The position numbers were made by a program, and so were the translations under genes. From Porticoccaceae bacterium (lineage in GTDB: Bacteria > Pseudomonadota > Gammaproteobacteria > Pseudomonadales > Porticoccaceae), in contig JALOAH010000148.1 in the NCBI GenBank assembly GCA_023228865.1, positions 1 through 6,908 on the forward strand: a stretch of 6,908 nucleotides of DNA, given 5' to 3'. Positions 1 through 4,606 of the stretch are shown piece after piece (position 1 is the stretch's first letter; each line of letters opens with the position of its first letter). The notes under the pieces were generated by a model, which did not search any database, had not been told where the DNA came from, and was given only the letters and a program-made list of their open reading frames with translations.

Positions 1-134
1 TCAAGCAAGACGTGCAGGCATTTATCGATGCCATGGTGACAGAAGGTGCGTTGGACCTGAAGAGTTTAGGTGTTCGTGGTGAGTTGCAGGACGTGCTGGC
101 TAGCCTGCGTACTATTTATCAGATTGAGAGTTAG
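1..134 (+). CDS. C-terminal fragment of an unrecognised protein
   Basis: An open frame enters from the left edge (first full codon at 3) and ends at TAG 132-134, giving 43 residues. The fragment is amphipathic and probably helical, with acidic and hydrophobic residues alternating (for example AFIDAMVTEGALDL and GELQDVLASL). It has no membrane segment and no motif I can assign to a family. The frame stays open from the window edge to the stop, and the codon choice looks protein-like. The alternative frames meet stops early. After the stop come a GC-rich hairpin and a weak terminator-like site, which fits a transcript ending here. The function is unknown, and most of the gene lies outside the window. 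Confidence 0.6.
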   Translation, partial: KQDVQAFIDAMVTEGALDLKSLGVRGELQDVLASLRTIYQIES

Positions 135-152
135 GGAAGCTCTGAGCAATGG

Positions 153-174
153 CATTCCCGCGAAAGCGGGAGTG
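153..174. repeat. GC-rich palindromic hairpin (REP-like)
   Basis: The sequence CATTCCCGC, a GAAA loop, then GCGGGAGTG forms a 9-bp stem with one G-T type mismatch. It lies 19 bases after the stop of the gene at the left edge. Hairpins of the CATTCCCGCGAAAGCGGGAATG type are common short intergenic repeats in gammaproteobacteria. Their presence after a gene end suggests a role in transcript 3'-end stability or termination, although no T-tract follows directly. Confidence 0.6.
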
Positions 175-199
175 ATGAAAAACCCGTTTAATCAGAGAG

Positions 200-219
200 T
201 CCCATCGGGGGATTTTTTT
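200..219 (+). terminator. Weak terminator-like hairpin with T7 tract
   Basis: A 4-bp stem (TCCC 200-203 with GGGA 209-212) is followed at once by seven T residues at 213-219. The stem is short, so on its own it would be a poor intrinsic terminator. Its place after the stop at 134 and the hairpin at 153-174 makes a termination role for the left-edge gene plausible. Similar short stems can occur by chance. Confidence 0.3.
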
Positions 220-335
220 GAGCAGCTGGGCATTCCCGACCCTGATGTGAATCTGGAAGTGGGTTCCGGCACCCAGGCTGAGCAGGCGACAGGCATCATG
301 ACCGAAGCTTTATGTCATCCCGAGATGAGCCTCTG

Positions 336-406
336 TGTCATCCCGACCAGCGTGGAGGGATCTCATCACCGAGGTATCAGATCTCTCCACTCCGGTCGAG
401 ATGACA
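336..406. repeat. 28-bp inverted repeat pair of a dispersed family
   Basis: Arm 1 is 336-363 and arm 2 is 379-406, with a 15-base loop. Arm 1 matches the reverse complement of arm 2 at 24 of 28 positions. The arm starts TGTCATC, contains the CGACC core and ends GATCT. A shorter related piece (TGTCATCCCGAG) lies just before, at 313-324. A further single copy in the orientation of arm 2 lies at 1572-1600. The RNA would fold into a long hairpin. Dispersed non-coding repeats of this style occur in many proteobacterial genomes, and arm 2 runs directly into the 24-bp tandem repeat. Confidence 0.7.
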
Positions 407-479
407 GGAGAGGAGGTAGTCGAGATGACAGGAGAGGAGGTAGTCGAGATGACAGGTGAGGAGGTGGTCGACGATGACA
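395..479. repeat. 24-bp tandem repeat, about 3.5 copies
   Basis: Units lie at 395-418, 419-442 and 443-466, with a partial, slightly altered unit at 467-479. Each unit starts GTCGAGATGACAGG and ends in a purine-rich GAGGAGGT-like stretch. The first two are identical and the third differs at two positions near its end. The first half of the unit is the end of the 28-bp dispersed repeat arm, so the array appears to have grown by tandem duplication from that arm. Because 24 is a multiple of three, long reading frames with RDDR- or VEMT-type repeats arise here, but nothing suggests that they are translated. The array ends about 40 bases beyond the 3' end of the minus-strand toxin gene. Confidence 0.85.
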
Positions 480-517
480 AGAGCAATGGCCGAGACAACA
501 AAGGTAAAGCGATAGAG

Positions 518-799
518 CTATCGTTCGCCTTCAAGGCCATGCCAGATTCGTAGAATAATAATGGTGCTGGGGTGAGTTGAGTAGCGGACGATGTATTTGC
601 CAAATACCATGTCGCGGATTGTGTCAGGCGCGGGCGCTATTTCAACGGGTCTACCCATGTTGGGTGAGGTGGGGAGCAGTTCGATTTTGCTAACCAACTC
701 AGTGGCGATTCTGGCCGCTGCCGATGGATTGTGGATGGCAATGAACTCCCGGAGGCGCTTTAGGTCTTCGATGGCTTCTTCCGTGTAGACCAGTTTCAT
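518..799 (-). CDS. RelE/ParE-family type II toxin
   Basis: The protein has 93 residues, the normal length for ParE/RelE-fold toxins. An N-terminal A-I-E-D-L-K-R-L helix is followed by the NPSAA turn typical of ParE. Then come the LPTSPNMGR region, the T-I-R-D strand, and the C-terminal Y-I-V-R-Y and I-L-R-I-W-H-G strands that end the fold. ParE toxins inhibit DNA gyrase, while RelE toxins cleave mRNA on the ribosome. The NPxAA and IWHG pattern leans towards ParE, but the target is inferred. The gene starts with ATG at 799 and overlaps the antitoxin stop by 4 bases (ATGA), so translation is coupled and the pair forms one operon read leftwards. No defect is visible, so the toxin is probably functional and held in check by the upstream antitoxin. 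Confidence 0.88.
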   Translation of the reverse strand: MKLVYTEEAIEDLKRLREFIAIHNPSAAARIATELVSKIELLPTSPNMGRPVEIAPAPDTIRDMVFGKYIVRYSTHPSTIIILRIWHGLEGER

Positions 800-1068
800 T
801 TCTCTGGCCGTGGCGCCTCTTGCTCATTCTCGGTTCCCCAGCTCTTGAGCCAAGTATGGACCTTGCTGGCATCAACAACCTTGCCTTGAGCGGCGGATTC
901 CATTGCTTCGAGGGTCTGGTGCCAGCGCTGTTGTTCAAGTTGTTGTTTTTCAAGGTATTCAGACAAAGCCTGATTGATCACCCATGCTTTGCTGCGCTGA
1001 AGTCTTCGGGCGGTGGCTTCCAGCTGCTGCTCAACTTCTGCTTGAAGGCGAACTGTTGTGACGCTCAT
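796..1068 (-). CDS. Ribbon-helix-helix (CopG/ParD-like) antitoxin
   Basis: The protein has 90 residues from ATG 1066-1068. The frame is open to 1104, but this start is preferred because AGAGG (1074-1078) lies 5 bases upstream and because homologues begin with the M-S-V-T-T-V-R-L strand. That strand followed by two helices (E-V-E-Q-Q-L-E-A-T-A-R and K-A-W-V-I-N-Q-A-L) is the ribbon-helix-helix DNA-binding dimer fold. The charged, less ordered C-terminal half (residues about 45-90, including a QGKVVDASKVHTWLKSWG stretch) is where such antitoxins wrap their toxin. The protein should neutralise the downstream ParE-like toxin and repress its own operon. The imperfect palindrome at 1091-1107, just upstream, is the likely operator. 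Confidence 0.88.
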   Translation of the reverse strand: MSVTTVRLQAEVEQQLEATARRLQRSKAWVINQALSEYLEKQQLEQQRWHQTLEAMESAAQGKVVDASKVHTWLKSWGTENEQEAPRPEK

Positions 1069-1090
1069 GGGAACCTCTAAATGACTGAAT

Positions 1091-1130
1091 GCAATGTATC
1101 GCATTGTAGTCGACTATCGTTTGGCAGCAA
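1091..1130 (-). promoter_or_regulatory. Candidate promoter and operator of the ParE/RHH operon
   Basis: On the minus strand, TTGCTG (1125-1130) and TACAAT (1103-1108) are separated by 16 bases, a weak -35 with a good -10. The -10 overlaps an imperfect inverted repeat (GCAATG and CATTGT around 1091-1107) that could bind the ribbon-helix-helix antitoxin for autorepression. The arrangement matches the usual logic of TA operons, but the -35 match is poor. Confidence 0.4.
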
Positions 1131-1317
1131 ATAGATCTCTAACGAGGCTGCGGATATCTAAAGACTTTGCCCGCTCGATATCCTTTCGTTGGGTATTTTT
1201 TGTACCGCCACACAAGACTCGCAGCAGGATTTTACTCTGCTGTTTGAAATAAACCCTGTAGCCCGGGCCGTAATGAATTTGAAGCTCACTCAATCTCGAG
1301 TCGATATGGTTACATAG
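1114..1317 (-). pseudogene. 5'-truncated RelE/HigB-type (phage Gp49-like) toxin remnant
   Basis: The frame is open from 1317, just after an in-frame TGA at 1318-1320, to TAG 1114-1116. It has no ATG; the first usable start is TTG 1291-1293, which would give 59 residues. The translated remnant carries the hallmark second half of the HigB/Gp49-like toxin family: S-E-L-Q-I-H-Y-G-P-G-Y-R-V-Y-F, then L-C-G-G-T-K-N-T-Q, then K-D-I-E-R-A-K. Family members are about 95-110 residues, so roughly the first 40, including the N-terminal helices, are missing. No HigA-like antitoxin is present next to it. It ends 45 bases upstream of the intact RHH antitoxin and reads the same way. It is most likely a dead toxin left from an older module. 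A short product from the TTG is possible but would lack half the fold. Confidence 0.75.
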
Positions 1318-1322
1318 TCACC

Positions 1323-1505
1323 TTATTGTGGACCAGGTTCCTCGTGGTCTCTTTTTGTGGCATAGGAAATACCTGCTGCTGCAATACCGCTACCGATCAA
1401 TAAAGCGCCGATAATCTCCCCGACACTGAAGTCAACGGATATGGTAATTTCTGACGTCAGACCCAGTATCACCAACGATACTAACATGGCTATTATCAAC
1501 GCCAA
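1323..1505 (-). CDS. Small two-helix membrane protein, unrecognised
   Basis: Sixty residues from a TTG codon at 1503-1505; an ATG lies at codon 7 (1485-1487). Two hydrophobic segments (about residues 2-17 and 29-48) flank a short polar loop with acidic residues, and the tail is charged (K-R-D-H-E-E). A two-helix inner-membrane protein is therefore likely. Neither start has a clear ribosome site. The same frame stays open upstream to a TAA at 1569-1571, at the edge of the dispersed repeat at 1572-1600. That upstream part would add a proline- and threonine-rich stretch and extend the first helix. The gene may have lost its original start when the repeat arrived. I recognise no family. Confidence 0.45.
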   Translation of the reverse strand: MALIIAMLVSLVILGLTSEITISVDFSVGEIIGALLIGSGIAAAGISYATKRDHEEPGPQ

Positions 1506-1571
1506 AACGATGTAAAAAAGAGGAGAGGTTGGGGTTTGGTGGTCATTGGTAGGGCTTGGTATTGTGGTTTA

Positions 1572-1600
1572 AGATCTCTCCCGCTGGTCGAGATGACAGG
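1572..1600. repeat. Single copy of the 28-bp dispersed repeat
   Basis: This copy starts AGATCTCTCC, contains GGTCGAGATGACA and ends GG. It matches arm 2 of the inverted pair at 379-406 in the same orientation, with a few differences in the middle. It sits between two minus-strand membrane protein genes, about 1.2 kb from the other copies, which shows that the element is dispersed rather than local. Confidence 0.7.
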
Positions 1601-1651
1601 AAGAGTACTCGAGCAGACAAAGAAGAGTGATGGGGCAGGGTAGGGCCTGAG

Positions 1652-2137
1652 CTAGCTTGAACGATCCGGTTCAATCGTAATGACTTCGCCACAGGTTGCC
1701 TTCGGCAGGTTGGCTTGTTCCTTGGTGCCTGAGTTTCGCTTTTCTTCAGCATTGATGAGCCGGCCTGGTTCTTGCTGAGGGTTTCGAGAGTCGAGTGATG
1801 GCATGAGGATCGCGAGTTGTATGCGGGTGTTGTTGAATTTCAGTACTACCAGGCAGTTGCCCTGGCAGTCGGTGACCAGTCTCAGGCTCACCTTTCCCCT
1901 ATCTATCACTCTATGTAAGTGCCACCAGGCAATGCTGACAAGTGTGATGAGGAAGGTGAAAAGGCTCAGAGGTATCCAGGCGCCTTCTTGCTCATGCCAG
2001 ATGAAATAGAAGCCGGTTACTAAGGGAATAGTGGAGATCAGGGTAATAACGATTAGGATTGATTGGCTCAGTGTCGAGACCACGAAGTATTGGCCACTGA
2101 CTAAGACTTGAGGTGCTTTTTGTGAGTTTGCTTCCAT
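1652..2137 (-). CDS. Two-helix membrane protein with cytoplasmic tail, unrecognised
   Basis: The protein has 161 residues from ATG 2135-2137, which has GGGAG (2144-2148) 6 bases upstream; a more upstream start (2191) lacks this. After a polar N-terminus, two transmembrane helices (about residues 26-46 and 54-74) are joined by a short loop rich in aromatic and acidic residues. A W-W-H-L-H-R motif and basic residues follow the second helix, which by the positive-inside rule places both ends in the cytoplasm. Residues 82-112 look like beta strands (S-L-R-L-V-T-D, C-L-V-V-L-K-F, I-Q-L-A-I-L). The rest is polar and probably disordered. The topology resembles small membrane sensors or PH-like anchored proteins, but I recognise no family and assign no function. 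Confidence 0.65.
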   Translation of the reverse strand: MEANSQKAPQVLVSGQYFVVSTLSQSILIVITLISTIPLVTGFYFIWHEQEGAWIPLSLFTFLITLVSIAWWHLHRVIDRGKVSLRLVTDCQGNCLVVLKFNNTRIQLAILMPSLDSRNPQQEPGRLINAEEKRNSGTKEQANLPKATCGEVITIEPDRSS

Positions 2138-2246
2138 GATTGGCTCCCTGCCGTTGGCTTGTTGTTTTCGCTGGTTGTGGGTAGCGCACAACCGAGCAGT
2201 ACTGTGCTTCCTGCACTTGGTTTAGGAATAATAGCTCAAAATTTCA

Positions 2247-2274
2247 TATATAGACAGCGGGTTTCTCACTGCAA
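2247..2274 (-). promoter_or_regulatory. Candidate sigma70-like promoter for the 2137 membrane protein gene
   Basis: Reading leftwards, TTGCAG (2269-2274) and TATATA (2247-2252) are 16 bases apart, about 110 bases upstream of the ATG at 2137. A second -10-like TATTAT lies at 2228-2233. The region is AT-rich compared with its surroundings. The hexamer matches are partial. Confidence 0.3.
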
Positions 2275-2280
2275 GTCATC

Positions 2281-2433
2281 ATGTGGCGGATGTTTGAGAT
2301 TTCTGATGTTGAACCGCTTTTAGCTGGTGAGAATGGACGACGCGTGGCTGAGGAGAGATTTGGTGAGGGCGTGGCTCAGCGGGCTGATATTGTGACGGCG
2401 AGTGGCAAGCTGACTAAGCGTTTTGGTGGCTGA
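2281..2433 (+). CDS. Possible 50-residue hypothetical protein or gene fragment
   Basis: An ATG at 2281-2283 opens a 50-codon frame that ends at TGA 2431-2433; a second ATG lies at codon 4. The composition is protein-like and soluble, rich in E, R, G and V (for example VAEERFGEGVAQRADIV), ending in a basic KLTKRFGG tail. It has no good ribosome site: the bases before the ATG are GCAAGTCATC. No family was recognised. It could be the remaining piece of a longer gene destroyed by rearrangement, or a chance frame. Its stop overlaps the first arm of the inverted repeat at 2433-2480. Confidence 0.3.
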   Translation: MWRMFEISDVEPLLAGENGRRVAEERFGEGVAQRADIVTASGKLTKRFGG

Positions 2434-2480
2434 TTACACTGCGATTACTGTTTAAATCTGTTGGTAGATTAGAGTGTAAT
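2433..2480. repeat. Perfect 8-bp inverted repeat with 32-base spacer
   Basis: ATTACACT (2433-2440) and AGTGTAAT (2473-2480) are exact reverse complements. The spacer is AT-rich and includes TTTAAAT. This could be a hairpin just after the small frame at 2281-2433, or a spaced protein-binding site. No T-tract follows, so it is not a standard terminator. Confidence 0.4.
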
Positions 2481-2588
2481 TGAGGGAGCTTGACCACCTG
2501 GGTGGTGAGAAAGTGTTGAGTAAGGGGGCGGGCGATCCATTAGCCACGGTGGCCTAGTCGCTGTTTTATGGTATATCTATGCTGTACA

Positions 2589-2697
2589 GTGTCGTGTTGC
2601 TTCACAGGACACGGGGGCTAAGCTGTGGAGAAAAAGATTAGCACCCCTAAAAAAGCTGAACCCCGGGCGCATGCATTAGCAGAGGCGGGGCCGGGGT
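2589..2697 (+). other. Structured RNA leader: three consecutive hairpins before the Abi-HEPN gene
   Basis: Helix 1 pairs GTGTC (2589-2593) with GACAC (2608-2612), continued by GTG (2594-2596) with CAC (2603-2605). Helix 2 begins at the next base: GGGGGCTAA (2613-2621) pairs with TTAGC plus CCCC (2638-2647) as 9 bp with one bulged A. Helix 3 pairs ACCCCGG (2660-2666) with CCGGGGT (2691-2697) around a 24-base loop. The Abi start codon is at 2721. An 8-bp palindrome CTGTACAG (2582-2589) and another hairpin at 2493-2506 lie further upstream. No reading frame covers this region convincingly. It could be a structured 5' leader that controls the toxin, a small RNA, or coincidental pairing; no known RNA family is recognised. 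Confidence 0.4.
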
Positions 2698-2720
2698 CTA
2701 CAAACCAAGGATAGGGTGTA

Positions 2721-3434
2721 ATGACAATGAGTGTCAACCATAGCTTTTTTAATGATGAAGTTTTGGCTGCTTTGGAAAGATCGCTTTCCCCTGACAGAAT
2801 AAACACTTACGTTAATAAAGCCCATGGTGACAAGGTTCTTGCTCTCCAGCTATATACTTGGAATACGGCGATCAGTGCGGCTTTCTACGGCCCGTTGCAG
2901 GGGCTTGAAGTGGCTCTTCGTAATGCCATGCACCGAGAGTTGACTATAAGATACGGTGATGCTTGGTATGATAACCCTGCTGCTGGTCTTGATGCTGGCG
3001 GTCTTCAGCGGCTGGAGAGTGCAAAAACAAGTTTATTACGTAGTAAGTGCTTGATTGGCCCATCACGTGTTGTTGCCGAACTTCCTTTTGGCTTCTGGGT
3101 GTCTCTTCTTGGCCGGGGTGGCAGGGCTGTACCGCCTGACACAGGCAGGAAAAATTACGAAATGACCTTGTGGCGCCCTGCACTGCATCGAGCTTTTTCG
3201 CACTCCCGCCTCAACCGGCGCAGAGCACACCAACCACTGGATTATTTGCGGACATTCCGGAATCGGATTGCTCATCACGAGCCCATTTTTAACCGACATT
3301 TAGAGCAAGATTACCATTCAATTTTGGAAGTGACCGGGTGGATTTGCCCGAAGACTGCAGAGTGGATTAGGCTGTATAGCCGGGTGCCCGAGCTACTGGC
3401 ACTCGATTGGAAAGATGGCGGGGTCATGTTCTAA
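2721..3434 (+). CDS. Abi-like (Abi_2-related) protein with HEPN ribonuclease motif
   Basis: The protein has 237 residues and appears complete. ATG 2721 is chosen because AAGGA (2707-2711) precedes it by 9 bases; ATG 2727 is the alternative. The protein belongs to the all-helical Abi-like family of phage abortive infection proteins. Conserved blocks visible are L-Y-T-W-N (44-48), L-E-V-A-L-R-N (62-68), Y-G-D-A-W-Y (78-83), V-V-A-E-L-P-F-G-F-W (117-126), L-W-R-P-A-L (150-155) and F-R-N-R-I-A-H-H-E-P-I (179-189). R180 and H185 form the R-x4-H motif of HEPN nucleases, so it is probably an RNase that halts growth on infection. No partner antitoxin gene adjoins it, and a structured leader lies upstream. 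The coding frame overlaps the start of the HipA relic frame by 28 bases. Family and motif are clear; activity is inferred. Confidence 0.85.
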   Translation: MTMSVNHSFFNDEVLAALERSLSPDRINTYVNKAHGDKVLALQLYTWNTAISAAFYGPLQGLEVALRNAMHRELTIRYGDAWYDNPAAGLDAGGLQRLESAKTSLLRSKCLIGPSRVVAELPFGFWVSLLGRGGRAVPPDTGRKNYEMTLWRPALHRAFSHSRLNRRRAHQPLDYLRTFRNRIAHHEPIFNRHLEQDYHSILEVTGWICPKTAEWIRLYSRVPELLALDWKDGGVMF

Positions 3435-3481
3435 AAAGAGTACTTCTAAGGTCACTTTCTGCTGAGTCTATTATAAGAAGG

Positions 3482-3862
3482 GGTGTTTTTTTTCAATACC
3501 GAGCAGAATATCTGGCGCGTTTTGCCCAGTCAGGCAATCTGTCACCCTATAAACTCAAGGCGGACACCAGTTTGCAGTTGGCACCCAGGCACCCGCACCT
3601 GGGCTTGCATGGCGTTTTTGCTGATAGCTTGCCTGATGGCTGGGGGCTGCTCTTGCAGGATCGTTTTTTTCGTCAGCAGAACCTACCTTTTTATGATGTG
3701 ACGTACAGCCCGCATCCGTATAACGAACATGCCACAGCTTTTGGCGGGTTTGGTAAAAATCCACCGCTGCCCACCCTGCAAAAGCTGGCTGTCAGTGCTG
3801 GCTATGAAAACCGGCAGGTGGCCCGAGAGGATATTGTTGAAATCGCCGATGTTGCTGGTTGT
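3482..3862 (+). pseudogene. HipA relic with lost start and deleted kinase core
   Basis: The open frame runs from TTG 3407 to TGA 3932-3934 (175 codons), but only the middle is HipA-like. Residues 27-91 match the HipA N-terminal subdomain, including L-S-P-Y-K-L and G-V-F-A-D-S-L-P-D-G-W-G. Near 3680-3690 the frame passes straight into the extreme C-terminal region of HipA: F-Y-D-V-T-Y-S-P, then F-G-G-F-G-K and the L-Q-K-L-A-V-S-A-G-Y helix. HipA kinases are about 400-440 residues and phosphorylate the glutamate-tRNA ligase GltX. The missing 230 or so residues hold the ATP-binding loop and catalytic Asp, so no kinase activity is possible. The initial strand is also gone, and residues before 3482 look unrelated. 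After about 3860 the frame runs into the opposing ParE remnant. No HipB antitoxin is present. Confidence 0.82.
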
Positions 3863-3875
3863 GTGCACTTGGTTG

Positions 3876-4186
3876 TTAGCTGTCCAGCTCAGAGTCTAAA
3901 AGAAGTCTGCGCAGCTGCCTTTCTTCTCTCATGACGTGCACGATAAAAATAGCGTCATCTTCGTTGCGATAGAATAGTCGGCAAGGTCTGACACACAGTT
4001 CGCGGTAGGTTGAATCAGGCAATTCTGGTGGTATATGGCCGGATTCTGGAAACAGCTCAAGTCGTTCTACCGTTGGAAAATGGCCTGCACAAGGCTGGAT
4101 GCCGCACCGGGCTTATCCAGCGCAATGTATTCCGCGATCTCCTCTAGCTGGTCCAGCGCCGGGTCTGTCCATATTACTTCAGCCAC
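3876..4186 (-). pseudogene. Frameshifted RelE/ParE-family toxin partnered with Phd/YefM
   Basis: GTG 4184-4186 starts inside the antitoxin gene (13-base overlap). The first 39 codons (W-T-D-P-A-L-D-Q-L-E-E-I-A-E-Y-I-A start, then K-P-G-A-A) end at TAG 4067-4069. A second frame, shifted by -1, continues at once with T-V-E-R-L-E-L-F-P-E-S-G, then Y-R-E-L-C-V, L-F-Y-R and I-F-I-V-H-V-M-R-E-E-R, to TAA 3876-3878. Restoring one base, most simply an A in CAACGG, gives a 103-residue ParE-type toxin with every expected block. The loss looks like a single-base deletion. No classic slippery heptamer is seen at the site, so programmed frameshifting is unlikely, although a read error cannot be excluded. 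The 3' end overlaps the tail of the opposing HipA relic frame. As it stands the toxin is inactive. Confidence 0.8.
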
Positions 4187-4431
4187 TTTTGCAGCCGCTC
4201 CTTGGCTTTGCTGTGGGAGGTGGTCTTGCCTTCCAGAATTGCCCTTTCTCCCTTCGACAATCCTTCCAGCAGCGCCAGTCTGCGCTGCATAAACTCATAG
4301 TGCTGGACATCAACAAGATAGGCCGACGGTTGGCCATGCTCGGTTATCAAGACGGGCTCTTTGCTCTCGTGCAGCTCTGCCAGGATCTTTGTGGCTTGGC
4401 GCTTGAGGTTGGTGACTAGTTCAACTTTCAT
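4174..4431 (-). CDS. Phd/YefM-family antitoxin
   Basis: The protein has 85 residues, typical for the family. ATG 4429-4431 is supported by AGGAGGG (4438-4444) six bases upstream, the best ribosome site in the window. The N-terminal M-K-V-E-L-V-T-N-L-K-R-Q-A-T-K segment, the V-L-I-T-E-H-G-Q-P-S-A-Y-L-V strand pair and the D-V-Q-H-Y-E-F-M helix form the Phd/YefM DNA-binding domain. The basic C-terminal tail is the toxin-binding part. Such antitoxins repress their own promoter and bind the toxin tightly. The gene is intact while the overlapping ParE-type toxin downstream is frameshifted, so it is now an orphan antitoxin. It might still neutralise related toxins or repress its operator at 4447-4466. 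Confidence 0.9.
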   Translation of the reverse strand: MKVELVTNLKRQATKILAELHESKEPVLITEHGQPSAYLVDVQHYEFMQRRLALLEGLSKGERAILEGKTTSHSKAKERLQKWLK

Positions 4432-4446
4432 GGGTTGCCCTCCTGA

Positions 4447-4466
4447 AGTGTCACTATAGTATCACT
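4447..4466 (-). promoter_or_regulatory. Palindromic operator and promoter of the Phd/YefM operon
   Basis: A 20-base palindrome, matching its reverse complement at 16 of 20 positions and centred on ACTATAGT, lies just upstream of the antitoxin ribosome site. On the minus strand GATACT (4458-4463) is a possible -10 inside the palindrome, with TTGTAG (4482-4487) 18 bases before it as a weak -35. Phd/YefM proteins bind such sites to repress transcription, with the toxin acting as co-repressor. The palindrome is seen directly; the binding is inferred. Confidence 0.6.
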
Positions 4467-4606
4467 CGCAAAAAGGCCCGGCTACAACGACTGAATTCGT
4501 AGGGTGACTGGGGTGTCAGAAACTGTGGTTAAAAAATGATATTGTAGTGGCTCAATAATTCTCACACTCACTTAGGACATGTGTTTTTAAAGGGAAGGAA
4601 GTAGCA

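Noticed and set aside
70..459. Open frames through the repeat region (129 codons plus strand at 70-459, and the frames at 310-603 minus and 335-553 plus)
   Set aside because: They are kept open by the 24-bp tandem repeat, whose length is a multiple of three, and read as low-complexity RDDRGGS-, SPVISTTS- or EMTGEEVV-type repeats. They have no ribosome sites and overlap real genes at either side.
395..479. A CRISPR array
   Set aside because: The 24-bp units are directly abutting with no unique spacers, and there are no cas genes. This is a simple tandem repeat.
2613..2697. Intrinsic terminator in the hairpin region before the Abi gene
   Set aside because: The stems are strong, but none is followed by a T-tract on either strand, so termination is not supported; they are described as a structured leader instead.
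2589..3434. A known type III (ToxIN-like) system made of the leader and the Abi gene
   Set aside because: The Abi protein is a HEPN-type all-helical protein and not a ToxN/AbiQ-fold nuclease, and the leader lacks the tandem RNA repeats of that class. Only a looser analogy with an RNA regulator can be kept.
4035..4419. Plus-strand open frames opposite the Phd/ParE module
   Set aside because: They are antisense shadows of the Phd antitoxin and the frameshifted toxin, with Cys-, Ser- and Pro-rich translations and no family similarity or ribosome site.
1..4606. Integron cassette array (TA and small hypothetical genes in a row)
   Set aside because: I looked for attC-like sites with GTTRRRY and RYYYAAC core pairs between the genes and saw none. 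The genes also lie in both orientations, and no integrase is present.
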